A stretch of 64,000 nucleotides of DNA from a virus. The stretch lies in the IMG/VR virus record IMGVR_UViG_3300031857_000055, positions 42,542 to 106,541 of that record; one strand, 5' to 3'. Below the pieces are notes generated by a model. It was given only the letters and a program-made list of their open reading frames with translations, searched no databases and was not told where the DNA came from. Both the position numbers and the translations under genes were made by a program. Position 1 is the first letter of the stretch. Each line of letters starts with the position of its first letter. Below, one piece after another: positions 18,626 through 27,369 of the stretch.

Positions 18626-20890
18626 TTGGATTTTAATCTAAAATCACTGGCTAAAAAAGAATTAAAGCCTAATGAAAGACCAACTGAGGACGTTGGTGAT
18701 CTTCGTCACCGCAGCATGATGGAAGCAATTGCTCCTTATGCTAAAGACGTTGTGGTCAATGCAAAGAATTTGACACCGGTCTACGTAGATTATAAGACCC
18801 GTGATACTAAGATGGTTCTTGTATTATGTCCGGAATGGAGCCCATACATGCCTCCGTTCAGTCTTGCAAGACTGAGTGGTGTTGCAAAGGCTTCTGGGTA
18901 TGAGACACATATCATGGATTTAAACGTTAAGGCTTATAACGCATACCGTGATGATTGGCAACCTAACAACAAGCTACCATTTAGATTGTGGGACCCATCA
19001 AGCTCATGGCACTGGCTAGGTGACACTTACATGAATGATATTCATCCTGTACTTGAGCCTATTCTAAGCGCAGCAGTAGATGAAATCATTGAAATGAATC
19101 CTCAAGTTGTTGGGTTCAGCGTGTATTATATCAGTGAGGAACCCACTAAGTGGATGGCTCAAGAAATTAAGAGACGCAATCCAAACATTCTCATTGCAGT
19201 TGGTGGCCCTAACGTACACAAGAGCTGGTTTGATATTCGTCCTTACTATGATTATATCATCGTAGGCGAAGGTGAGCAGAATCTACTCGTAATGCTTGAT
19301 GAAATTGAAGAAGGCAAGCGCCCTTTTCCTGGTCAGCCCAGAGTGCTGACACAGCCTGAGAATCAACGTATCAACATCAATGGTCTGCCTATGCCAGACT
19401 ATGAATCAATTGACTTCTCACTATACGAAGTGCCTAATGGCGTCAACAGTGAGATTAGCCGCGGCTGTACTGCTAAGTGTACGTTCTGTGAAGAAACACA
19501 CTTTTGGAAGTATCGTCAACGTCAAGCAGTTGACTTAATCACCGAAGTTGAATGGCTATACTATAACAAGGGCACCGACGTTATTTGGTTCATTGATAGT
19601 CTTATCAACGGCAACATCAACGAGCTTAGAGCGTTTGCACTTGCACTAAAAGAGAAGGGACTTAAGGTTCGCTTTACTGGATATGCCAGACACGACGGTA
19701 GAATGACATTAGAATATCTACAAGACTTAGCTGACGGTGGATGCATCATGTTCAATTTCGGATGTGAATCAGCATCGCAGAAAGTACTTGACGATATGCA
19801 CAAGGGCGTTACTATTGCAGAAATGGAGCAGAACTTCATTGACTGCAAGAAGGTAGGTATTTGGTGCGCTACTAACTGGATTGTTGCATTCCCCACAGAA
19901 GACTTCCAAGACTATAGCGACACCATGACGTTTATGTGGCGTATGCGTAACAACAATGTTAACAATATGGGATTGGGAGTAGGATATGGATTAGGCCCCG
20001 AAACAATCGTGGGGCAGAATCCACACGCATATAATATCAGCTTCCATAAGTATCAGGGACACTGGATCAGTAAAGACTTAGCAATGGGCGGACCTCATGT
20101 CATGACTCGTGTTAAGAATATTCATATTTGGCTGGACTTCTTTAAAAATTGTACAGATGTTCCGATTGGCTACCCTATTAGGCATAATCTAGAAAAAGAA
20201 CATTATAAGATTAAACTCAATAACCCAAATCTACAGAAAGAAATGGCATATGAAAAGTTTGACTATAACATCATTCCTCCCTTAGGAGATAACAATCCTT
20301 TTGCCAATCAGTTAGTCAATGAAATGTGGCCCTTCTTTAGAAATCTGTGGAGAGCTAGGGGAGGTTACGAAGCAGAAATTTACTTCAACCCTGAGATAGA
20401 CTTGAAAGAGTTCGGAACTCAGTATGGTCCAGGTCAGTACTGGGCAACGTTTAAGTTCAAGATTACTGATGAGGGTCAATGGAACGCTCACTTCAATATC
20501 AAGTTTGAACAGGTTGACAATCCTCTAGATGATCGTGAACGTCCACCCGAAGGTCGTAAGGGTCCTTTCTATGCGCAGGACTATTCACGATTGCAATCCA
20601 ATACAGTAAAGAGAGCCAGAAAGCTTGCTAAGCCTACTTGGAGTAATCAAGAAGGTAGATCAGGACAAGACTTTGCTGACTTGCTTGACGAAGAAGCATA
20701 TTTGAACGCTACCATTGACTTTAGCTTTCACTTAGATTGGCAGGGTTCAGGTGACTGGAGCGATCATGAAAAGTATCGTGTTGATGTAAGTAGCACATCA
20801 CGAGACATTATTCCAGAAAAGGAAAGTGACACCGGATCAGATATTGTGTCTAGTATTTCATTGGATAGTATAAGGCGTAAACCAAAATGA
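18626..20890 (+). CDS. B12-binding-type radical SAM protein with C-terminal extension
   Basis: 754 aa. The start is a TTG at 18626, supported by AGGGAG six bases upstream and by the lack of a nearby in-frame ATG. Residues 65-220 look like a cobalamin-binding domain (VLVLCPEWSPYMPPF, IAVGGPNVHKSWFD, DYIIVGEGE). ISRGCTAKCTFCEE places the cluster Cys at 281/285/288. FNFGCESASQKVLDDMHKG matches the substrate barrel. About 200 C-terminal residues form an unrecognised charged domain. A TAAATA element at 18597-18602 could give a leader of about 18 nt. Confidence 0.84.
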   Translation: MDFNLKSLAKKELKPNERPTEDVGDLRHRSMMEAIAPYAKDVVVNAKNLTPVYVDYKTRDTKMVLVLCPEWSPYMPPFSLARLSGVAKASGYETHIMDLNVKAYNAYRDDWQPNNKLPFRLWDPSSSWHWLGDTYMNDIHPVLEPILSAAVDEIIEMNPQVVGFSVYYISEEPTKWMAQEIKRRNPNILIAVGGPNVHKSWFDIRPYYDYIIVGEGEQNLLVMLDEIEEGKRPFPGQPRVLTQPENQRININGLPMPDYESIDFSLYEVPNGVNSEISRGCTAKCTFCEETHFWKYRQRQAVDLITEVEWLYYNKGTDVIWFIDSLINGNINELRAFALALKEKGLKVRFTGYARHDGRMTLEYLQDLADGGCIMFNFGCESASQKVLDDMHKGVTIAEMEQNFIDCKKVGIWCATNWIVAFPTEDFQDYSDTMTFMWRMRNNNVNNMGLGVGYGLGPETIVGQNPHAYNISFHKYQGHWISKDLAMGGPHVMTRVKNIHIWLDFFKNCTDVPIGYPIRHNLEKEHYKIKLNNPNLQKEMAYEKFDYNIIPPLGDNNPFANQLVNEMWPFFRNLWRARGGYEAEIYFNPEIDLKEFGTQYGPGQYWATFKFKITDEGQWNAHFNIKFEQVDNPLDDRERPPEGRKGPFYAQDYSRLQSNTVKRARKLAKPTWSNQEGRSGQDFADLLDEEAYLNATIDFSFHLDWQGSGDWSDHEKYRVDVSSTSRDIIPEKESDTGSDIVSSISLDSIRRKPK

Positions 20891-21477
20891 ATGATATAGT
20901 TGATAAGTTTGAAAAGCTGATTGCTAATTTTTATGGTGCACCATATGCAGTAGCAACAGATTGCTGCACTCATGCCATTGAGTTGTGCTTGCGAATTGAA
21001 AAGCCGGAATATCCTATCAACTGCCCTACTAGAACTTACATAAGCGTACCCATGACATTCATGAAACTTGGAATGGAGTGGCAGTTTGACGATTATGATT
21101 GGGAAAATTACTATCACATAGGATGCACGAGCATCATTGATGCCGCAGTGTATTGGAAACCTCGCGGGTATGTTCCTGGCTCAAAAATGTGTCTCAGCTT
21201 TCAGCACAAGAAACATTTGAGTTTGGGTCGCGGGGGCATGATCTTATTAGACAACTATGATGATTATGTAACTCTCAAAAAAATGAGCTATGATGGAAGA
21301 ATCCCTAACACACCTTGGGCAGAACAAGACATTGATACTGTCGGCTATCACTATTACATGACTCCCGAAACCGCACAGACAGGCATCTATCGTTTTTGTG
21401 CAGCAGAAGTAAAAGAACCTCGTAAATGGTCATCACAAGATTATCCTGACCTATCAACAATGCAAGTTTTTAAATGA
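20887..21477 (+). CDS. Shortened DegT/DnrJ/EryC1-type aminotransferase-like protein
   Basis: 196 aa against about 370 usual for the family. The N-terminus FYGAPYAVATDCCTHAIELCL matches the fold-type I aminotransferase start. CLSFQHKKHLSLGRGGMILLD matches the PLP-lysine segment (Lys108 or Lys109). The large C-terminal domain is missing without any visible frameshift, because the next gene overlaps directly. Family enzymes aminate keto-sugars. This minimal version may need a partner, be a binding protein, or have lost activity. Confidence 0.6.
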   Translation: MNDIVDKFEKLIANFYGAPYAVATDCCTHAIELCLRIEKPEYPINCPTRTYISVPMTFMKLGMEWQFDDYDWENYYHIGCTSIIDAAVYWKPRGYVPGSKMCLSFQHKKHLSLGRGGMILLDNYDDYVTLKKMSYDGRIPNTPWAEQDIDTVGYHYYMTPETAQTGIYRFCAAEVKEPRKWSSQDYPDLSTMQVFK

Positions 21478-22328
21478 CATACTATCTACAACATAGTGAA
21501 TGGATGAGTTCGCTTAGTATTCCTGAGGGAATGAACTTAGACATGTTGAACAACTTATCTAATAGATTAGAAGCATTACTTAAGCCCGCGCTTTCCAAAC
21601 ATAGTAAAGACAATATTGTTATTGATTTGGGAGCAGGAACAGGTGTGTTAGGATTGTTCGCATTATCACAGGGAGCAACGTTTGTTTACTTTGTTGAACG
21701 TGATCCGCAGATGTTTCATATACTTTCTAACGTGCTGCCTAATAAACTACCAGCAGATAAATTCAAACTTATTAACAAAGACATTGAAGATTTAACTATT
21801 GATGACTTTGATTGTGGAACGCCCGATGTTGTTGTCAGTGAGTTCTATGGACCGAGACTATTTGACGAAGGATATGTAAACTATACAAAGCACCTACGCT
21901 CGTTCTTACCCGACTGTTATTTTATTCCAGAAACATTTGAAGTTGAATTCTATTTAGGAGACATTGATTACTCGCAGCCCATTTGGCCAAAAGACAATGA
22001 ACTGGTAGACCATTTCAAGTTTATGTATAAAGAGAAGGGCTTCGCCAGACATATGGAGTTTGCAGGCGGAAAGTATGTGGGTTCAGTTTTGTTTGACGCA
22101 AACAAGCAAACGTTTGACAATGCGGTAGAATTTGTATATGATAAAAACACTGAGCAATTATTAGTAGGTAGAGCAATCGTTAAGCACGGAGAACTAAATC
22201 AGTATTATACTACCTTAGGCTGGCTGATGACGGCTGACGATTGCGATAAAAAGTTTAGAATCTACTACGATATTCCTAGCTACTTTAATCCAAGAAAGAT
22301 TGATATTACCAATGCTGAGCAAGAATGA
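21474..22328 (+). CDS. Class I SAM methyltransferase, PRMT-like
   Basis: 284 aa. NIVIDLGAGTGVLGLFALSQGA is the SAM-binding motif I, followed by YFVERDP. DVVVSEFYGPRLFDEGY resembles the double-E loop of protein arginine methyltransferases (SE...DE around a G). YFIPETFEVEFYLG and a beta-barrel-like C-terminus fit that group. It probably methylates a guanidine or amide nitrogen. The neighbour downstream is an amidinotransferase, which makes guanidino groups, a suggestive pairing. It overlaps both neighbours. Confidence 0.65.
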   Translation: MTYYLQHSEWMSSLSIPEGMNLDMLNNLSNRLEALLKPALSKHSKDNIVIDLGAGTGVLGLFALSQGATFVYFVERDPQMFHILSNVLPNKLPADKFKLINKDIEDLTIDDFDCGTPDVVVSEFYGPRLFDEGYVNYTKHLRSFLPDCYFIPETFEVEFYLGDIDYSQPIWPKDNELVDHFKFMYKEKGFARHMEFAGGKYVGSVLFDANKQTFDNAVEFVYDKNTEQLLVGRAIVKHGELNQYYTTLGWLMTADDCDKKFRIYYDIPSYFNPRKIDITNAEQE

Positions 22329-23286
22329 ATGGGACCCTCTTAAAAGTGTGATTGTTGGCATTGCAGATGACGCCAAGATTCCTCCCACTAACATTGGACT
22401 ACGCACTGTCAATTACGCCGATCTAACATTCAGTGAATATATGGGTGTCAAACACGGTAGATATCCTGACCAGGTGATTGAAGAAGCGAACGAAGACTTA
22501 GAACGACTCTGTGAATTCTTGCGTGAAGAAGAAATTCAAGTGGTGCGTCCGAGTAGCAACGACCCTGAATACTATAACTATTGTCCAAGAGATACAGTAT
22601 TAGTTCACGATGACTTGATTCTTGCGACTCCAATGGCATTGTCATCTCGCAGAGATGAATGGCGCGCAAGTAAACAATATTTTGATTTTTCTAAGTTAGT
22701 AGTTGCGCCAACGCCTGAACATTCAGACACTTATAACAGCAGATGTTTAGGCGACCCTGATATATTAGCATTGCGTGAATATGAACCTATCTTTGATGCT
22801 GCTAATGTTCTACGAGCTAATGATGACCTGTTCTATTTGGTCAGCAATACTGGCAACAAGAAGGGTGCAGAATACCTACAAGAGCTTGTCGGTCCCGACA
22901 AACGAGTTCACACCATTGAAAACGTCTATAGCTATATTCATTTAGACAGCACTATTGCATTTTTGCGTGAAGGTCTAATGTTACTGAATCCATCACGTAT
23001 TAAATCAGTTGAACAATTGCCGGAAGTACTGCGTAATTGGGATATCATTTGGGCTCCAGAGCCAGTTGATATTGGTCACTACCCTGGCTACTGCAACGCA
23101 AGCAAGTGGGTAAACGTGAACCTACTCAGTGTCAGCCCTAAACTTGTAGTATTAGAAGAACACCAGCATAATCTTAGACTTGAACTTGAGAAACATGGCA
23201 TAGATTGTGCGATGCTACCTATGCGACATGCAAGAACACTGGGCGGATGCTTCCACTGTGTAACTTTGGATTTAGTACGGGGCTGA
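22312..23286 (+). CDS. Amidinotransferase (glycine/inosamine amidinotransferase family)
   Basis: 324 aa from ATG 22312; a TTG at 22300 is the alternative. WDPLKSVIVG is the family N-terminus. CPRDTVLVHDDLILATPMA carries the Asp-containing block, HLDSTIAFLREG the catalytic His, and RTLGGCFHCVTLDLVR the nucleophilic Cys313. The family moves an amidino group from arginine to an amine: glycine in creatine synthesis, inosamine-phosphate in streptomycin-type pathways. Here an amino-sugar or lysine-like amine may be the acceptor. It is rare cargo for a phage. Confidence 0.85.
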   Translation: MLSKNEWDPLKSVIVGIADDAKIPPTNIGLRTVNYADLTFSEYMGVKHGRYPDQVIEEANEDLERLCEFLREEEIQVVRPSSNDPEYYNYCPRDTVLVHDDLILATPMALSSRRDEWRASKQYFDFSKLVVAPTPEHSDTYNSRCLGDPDILALREYEPIFDAANVLRANDDLFYLVSNTGNKKGAEYLQELVGPDKRVHTIENVYSYIHLDSTIAFLREGLMLLNPSRIKSVEQLPEVLRNWDIIWAPEPVDIGHYPGYCNASKWVNVNLLSVSPKLVVLEEHQHNLRLELEKHGIDCAMLPMRHARTLGGCFHCVTLDLVRG

Positions 23287-23307
23287 TAGTTCTCGTTAAA
23301 TACTATT

Positions 23308-25014
23308 ATGAATTCAAGAACCGAAATAGGTCATGTTTCTAGATTTTGGAATGACGATTTCAAATCATTGCCATATGTAAAGCAGCCCATCACTGATGAG
23401 GAAATAGCTAAATGGACTGAAATGGGATATGACTATGTAAAAAGCTTTAGTGGCTCTATGTATGACAATCGCAATCCTATGCCTGACTGGGTTGCGACAA
23501 TGGAAAATCTGCTCGGAATGTATGATCAAACTTATACAATCTATAGAATGAATACATTGGAAATCATGCCGGTTCATAGTGATCACTTTAACACTTATTG
23601 TAGACTAAACAATACCACTAGCGACAAAGTTCAACGTGTGATATTAATGCTTGAAGATTGGAAACCCGGGCATTACTTTGAAATGGACGGCATAGGATAT
23701 GTCAATTGGAAAGCTGGCGATTGGTTCAAATGGACAGGTGATGTTCCGCATGCAGCCAGTAACATAGGCACTGAGCCTAGATATACACTACAGATAACCG
23801 GGAAGCCAGTTGCAGAAGGGCAACTGAATAAGTTATTCTATCACAACATTCCGGGCCTGCAAGATAATTGTACCCAACCATTCATTATAAACGATGTGTT
23901 GCCTAAGGTAAAAGAGCAACACGTAATGGTCTACATGAACAATAGATTTATTCATGAATTGACTGATGTTGAACATGATGATGAAGCCAGAAGCATATTG
24001 AATAACGAGGGACTACACATTTATCTGTATGAACCTCTTTCAAGTTATGATAGAAATTGTCCTGACCATACTATGGGATTCTATTCAGAGTTCAACACTA
24101 TTGAACCTGAAAATTTGGGCGCAGAAGAATTAGATAGTATCAGTCAGTATGCTATTCGCAATAGTCTTACTAATGTCACTGTGCATACCTGCGATTATGA
24201 TGTTAAAGAATGGTATCCACACTACAGTAATCTCAATTTAATATGTGATGACCTGTTTCTAAAGACACAACGTAAGATTAGAAATCTTGATGAGGCATTT
24301 AGAAATCAATTCAACCAGAAATTCGTATGCTTGAATTGGCGCTTCACTAATCACAGACAACTGGTATCTACATTCTTAGCAAATGATAACGGATACTTGA
24401 GCTGGTATCACAAGTCAGACTTTGAAAATCTATCAACGAATCTTTTCTTTAAGCTTGAAGATTGGAAAACTTCACATCCTGAGCATTATGCAAAGCTAGA
24501 GCAGGGTTGCGACATTGTGCTACAGCGTTCTCCATTTGTAGTAGACATTACAGCTAATCATTCTAATGAGAACATGGGATGCTACGATATGTGGCCTGAT
24601 GCAAATGATTATACACCTGGCGAGACTCCGGCGTTACGTAATATATTAGGGAATAGCCTCTCTAATGTGTACATTAATTCGTTTGTTGACATTATTAATG
24701 AAACAAGATTTGCACAACCTACTGCTAACTTTAGTGAAAAAGTTTTTCAGGCCATGCAGTACAAGAAGCCCTTCATTGTAGTAGCTCCTCCCAAAACATT
24801 AGAATATATTAGAAGCTTAGGTTTCAAGACCTTCAGCAATTTTTGGGATGAAAGCTACGATGATGAATTAGAACATAGTGAAAGACTAGCAAAAATCTTT
24901 GACCTAATAGACATAATTAATGCAACACCACTGGACAAGTTACGTTCACTGTATGAGGATATGCAGTCTACAGTAGAACATAATTTCAAAACTTATAAAG
25001 AGTTTATCCAATGA
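23308..25014 (+). CDS. Fe(II)/2OG-oxygenase-like plus glycosyltransferase-like fusion
   Basis: 568 aa. Residues about 60-180 form a double-stranded beta-helix pattern: MPVHSDHF (HxD), GDWFKWTGDVPHAASNIG (distal His) and RYTLQITG (Arg), as in Fe(II)/2-oxoglutarate hydroxylases. Residues 230-568 carry the family A block (VDIINETRF, NFSEKVFQAMQYKKPFIVV, LGFKTFSNFWDESYD). A TAAATA at 23297-23302 ends five bases before the ATG, with no Shine-Dalgarno, suggesting a leaderless late start. The fusion may couple hydroxylation to sugar transfer. Confidence 0.64.
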   Translation: MNSRTEIGHVSRFWNDDFKSLPYVKQPITDEEIAKWTEMGYDYVKSFSGSMYDNRNPMPDWVATMENLLGMYDQTYTIYRMNTLEIMPVHSDHFNTYCRLNNTTSDKVQRVILMLEDWKPGHYFEMDGIGYVNWKAGDWFKWTGDVPHAASNIGTEPRYTLQITGKPVAEGQLNKLFYHNIPGLQDNCTQPFIINDVLPKVKEQHVMVYMNNRFIHELTDVEHDDEARSILNNEGLHIYLYEPLSSYDRNCPDHTMGFYSEFNTIEPENLGAEELDSISQYAIRNSLTNVTVHTCDYDVKEWYPHYSNLNLICDDLFLKTQRKIRNLDEAFRNQFNQKFVCLNWRFTNHRQLVSTFLANDNGYLSWYHKSDFENLSTNLFFKLEDWKTSHPEHYAKLEQGCDIVLQRSPFVVDITANHSNENMGCYDMWPDANDYTPGETPALRNILGNSLSNVYINSFVDIINETRFAQPTANFSEKVFQAMQYKKPFIVVAPPKTLEYIRSLGFKTFSNFWDESYDDELEHSERLAKIFDLIDIINATPLDKLRSLYEDMQSTVEHNFKTYKEFIQ

Positions 25015-25760
25015 CAAAAGAAAGAATAGCATTAATAGCGGGCTGTAGTCACAGCGCCGGTTCAGAAATAGACGGAAGTCAGGATAGCAAATACAGCAGA
25101 GATAGTGCGTTTGGATCAATTCTAGCTAATAAACTTGGTTATCGCCCTATCAATATTGCTATTAATGGGTCAACTAATTCAGGAATCGCCAGAAGTATCT
25201 TGATGTGGTTTGATGAGAACTATAATCCTGAAACAATGGATGTATACGTAATCGTAGGATGGACAGAAAGTTCTAGAATAGAGGTTCCCGCTACCCACAG
25301 ACCAAGTGATTTTCACTCAGGAAATCCCAGCATTGAATGGTATGACTCATCTGCTAATAGCTATCTTAGAATCAACTATGGCTGGGAAGGAAGCGGAAGT
25401 TATGAGAAGGAAATCATACCCAAGTATCATAAGTTTATGGCTGAAAATGAAATTTATCTAGAATATCAAACAGCCAGCACTGTCCTAATGATTCAGTATT
25501 TTCTAAAATCTAAAAACATACCATATGTTATGTGTAGTACAATGCATATGTTTAGGCCACAAGAACATTTTACAAGCTATCTGGTAAACTTGATTGACGA
25601 AACGAGATACTATAATTTGAAGACTGATCAAGATAGTGCGTTTTATTGGAAATATAAAAATCTAGGCTACGAAAATAGCAAAGCTGTGTATTGGCATCAT
25701 AGTGAAGAACCTCACAGGCTATACGCAGAGGAACTATATAAGTTCATAGGAGAACAATAA
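25011..25760 (+). CDS. SGNH hydrolase-like protein
   Basis: 249 aa. ALIAGCSHSAGSEIDGSQ holds the GCSHS nucleophile-like motif, INIAINGSTNSGIARSIL the Gly/Asn block, and YVIVGWTESSR a conserved strand. The C-terminal WHHSEEPHRLYAEELYKFI supplies the His. It overlaps the preceding family A gene by 4 nt, the third glycosyltransferase-to-SGNH pairing in the window. Acyl esterase or acyltransferase action on a glycan is inferred. Confidence 0.58.
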   Translation: MTKERIALIAGCSHSAGSEIDGSQDSKYSRDSAFGSILANKLGYRPINIAINGSTNSGIARSILMWFDENYNPETMDVYVIVGWTESSRIEVPATHRPSDFHSGNPSIEWYDSSANSYLRINYGWEGSGSYEKEIIPKYHKFMAENEIYLEYQTASTVLMIQYFLKSKNIPYVMCSTMHMFRPQEHFTSYLVNLIDETRYYNLKTDQDSAFYWKYKNLGYENSKAVYWHHSEEPHRLYAEELYKFIGEQ

Positions 25761-25861
25761 TGAGATGGATTAGAAATATTATTAACAAGATCAAACGAGA
25801 AATTCAGTATCGTAAGAGAATCAAGGAACTCAAGAAAAGAGATCCTTTCATTTACAAGTGA
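25760..25861 (+). CDS. Very small basic protein
   Basis: 33 aa, starting on the stop of the SGNH-like gene (TAATG). It is strongly basic with alternating hydrophobic and Lys/Arg residues (IRNIINKIKREIQYRKRIK), compatible with one amphipathic helix. Function is unknown. It ends seven bases before the carbamoyltransferase and may mainly serve translational coupling. Confidence 0.45.
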   Translation: MRWIRNIINKIKREIQYRKRIKELKKRDPFIYK

Positions 25862-25867
25862 GATAAA

Positions 25868-27361
25868 ATGAACTACGTAGGTATTAGTTGCGGCTTCCAT
25901 GATGCCGGCTTAAGCGTCATTGATGATAATGGCAATATACTTTTTGCTGGGCATAGTGAGCGTTACAGCATGAAGAAACACGACAGCGAATTGTGTTTAG
26001 GCATTGTTGAAGATGCTAAACGCTATATCAACGATGACTTTGAAGTACACTATTATGAGCGTCCGTATGTCAAGGCTGTTAGGCAGTTTATTGCTAAGCA
26101 AAAGCTTGGCCCTTTCAATGTCAACGAGATTATTGGCAATCAGAACCTACGCGGATTAGATAGTTTTAGGCACATTCGTCAGGGTAAAGTAAAGACTCAC
26201 AATCATCATCTATGTCACGCCGCTGCAGGGTTCCAAACAAGTCCGTATGAAGATGCTACCGTAGTTGTCATTGACGCTATTGGGGAATTAGATACTATTA
26301 GCATTTGGGATGCAACGTATGATAAGAACGGTAAAGCAAAATACAAGAAGATTTGGGGCCGTAAGTATCCTGACTCTATCGGACTATTCTACTCTGCGAT
26401 GACAGCACGAGTAGGCTTGCGCCCGCTAGATGAAGAATACATTCTAATGGGCATGGCTGCATATGGTAAGCCTGTATATGATATCTCAATGCAACAACTG
26501 TTCATCAACTTTAAAGAGATTGTTTTAAAAGACAACCTGCACATCGGAGTTGATGAGAAGTTTCTAAAGGATGCAGACGAAATGGATATTGCTGCATCTG
26601 CACAGGTTGTTGTTGAACAGCTAATAGAAACAGTAATGAAGAAGGCTAAGAAGTTAGGTAGAAGTGACAATCTCGTATATGGGGGCGGCGTTGCTCTCAA
26701 CTGTCTTGCCAACAGATTGATTGGCAAGTACTATCAGAACATTTGGATTATGCCTAACCCGGGCGATGCAGGCAACAGCTTAGGTGCAGCAGCGTTAGGC
26801 TATGGTAAGAAGGTCAACTGGACTGATGCTTTCTTAGGATTTGACATTGAAGGTGATTATCCGGTTGACAATATCATCAAAGAATTATATAGTAACAAGA
26901 TGGTAGGTGTCGCTAGTGGCAGGGCAGAATTTGGCCCTCGTGCATTAGGTAACCGAAGTCTACTTGCAGACCCTCGCGGGCCTGATATTAAGGATAAAGT
27001 AAATGACATTAAACGAAGACAGAAGTTCAGACCGTTTGCGCCTATCATTTTGGAGGAGCTGGTTACTGATTACTTTGATATGCCTAGTGGCTGGAGTGAC
27101 AGTCGGTATATGCAAGTCATCGCTACTTGTAGGCTACCTGACTTATTTCCTGCTATCGTTCATCATGACGGGACTTCTCGTGTTCAAACTGTCCCGAATG
27201 ACGGATCAGGAATTAGAAAACTACTAGAAGCTTGGTATAAAGAAACCGGCTGCCCAATGCTATTGAATACGTCATTGAACATTCGCGGAGAACCTATGGT
27301 TAATGATAGAAACGATGCGGACAGGTTTGAAAAACTCTATGGGGTAACTGTCTGTAGCTAA
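25868..27361 (+). CDS. Carbamoyltransferase, NodU/CmcH family
   Basis: 497 aa. The N-terminus MNYVGISCGFHDAGLSVIDD and HNHHLCHAAAGFQTSPYEDA match the ASKHA-type domain with its metal-binding His. GGVALNCLANRLI, NPGDAGNSLGAAALGYG, GRAEFGPRALGNRSLLADPR and NTSLNIRGEPMV are hallmarks of the family. Such enzymes transfer carbamoyl from carbamoyl phosphate, through carbamoyl-AMP, to a hydroxyl on Nod factors, aminoglycosides or similar molecules. Here it probably O-carbamoylates the product of this gene block. Confidence 0.88.
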   Translation: MNYVGISCGFHDAGLSVIDDNGNILFAGHSERYSMKKHDSELCLGIVEDAKRYINDDFEVHYYERPYVKAVRQFIAKQKLGPFNVNEIIGNQNLRGLDSFRHIRQGKVKTHNHHLCHAAAGFQTSPYEDATVVVIDAIGELDTISIWDATYDKNGKAKYKKIWGRKYPDSIGLFYSAMTARVGLRPLDEEYILMGMAAYGKPVYDISMQQLFINFKEIVLKDNLHIGVDEKFLKDADEMDIAASAQVVVEQLIETVMKKAKKLGRSDNLVYGGGVALNCLANRLIGKYYQNIWIMPNPGDAGNSLGAAALGYGKKVNWTDAFLGFDIEGDYPVDNIIKELYSNKMVGVASGRAEFGPRALGNRSLLADPRGPDIKDKVNDIKRRQKFRPFAPIILEELVTDYFDMPSGWSDSRYMQVIATCRLPDLFPAIVHHDGTSRVQTVPNDGSGIRKLLEAWYKETGCPMLLNTSLNIRGEPMVNDRNDADRFEKLYGVTVCS

Positions 27362-27369
27362 GTATACAT

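Noticed and set aside
20887-27361. Saxitoxin- or aminoglycoside-like pathway, suggested by amidinotransferase plus carbamoyltransferase
   Set aside because: Those pathways need further signature enzymes (for example a SxtA-type polyketide synthase or a cyclitol synthase) that are not in the window. A glycan decoration explains the whole gene set better.
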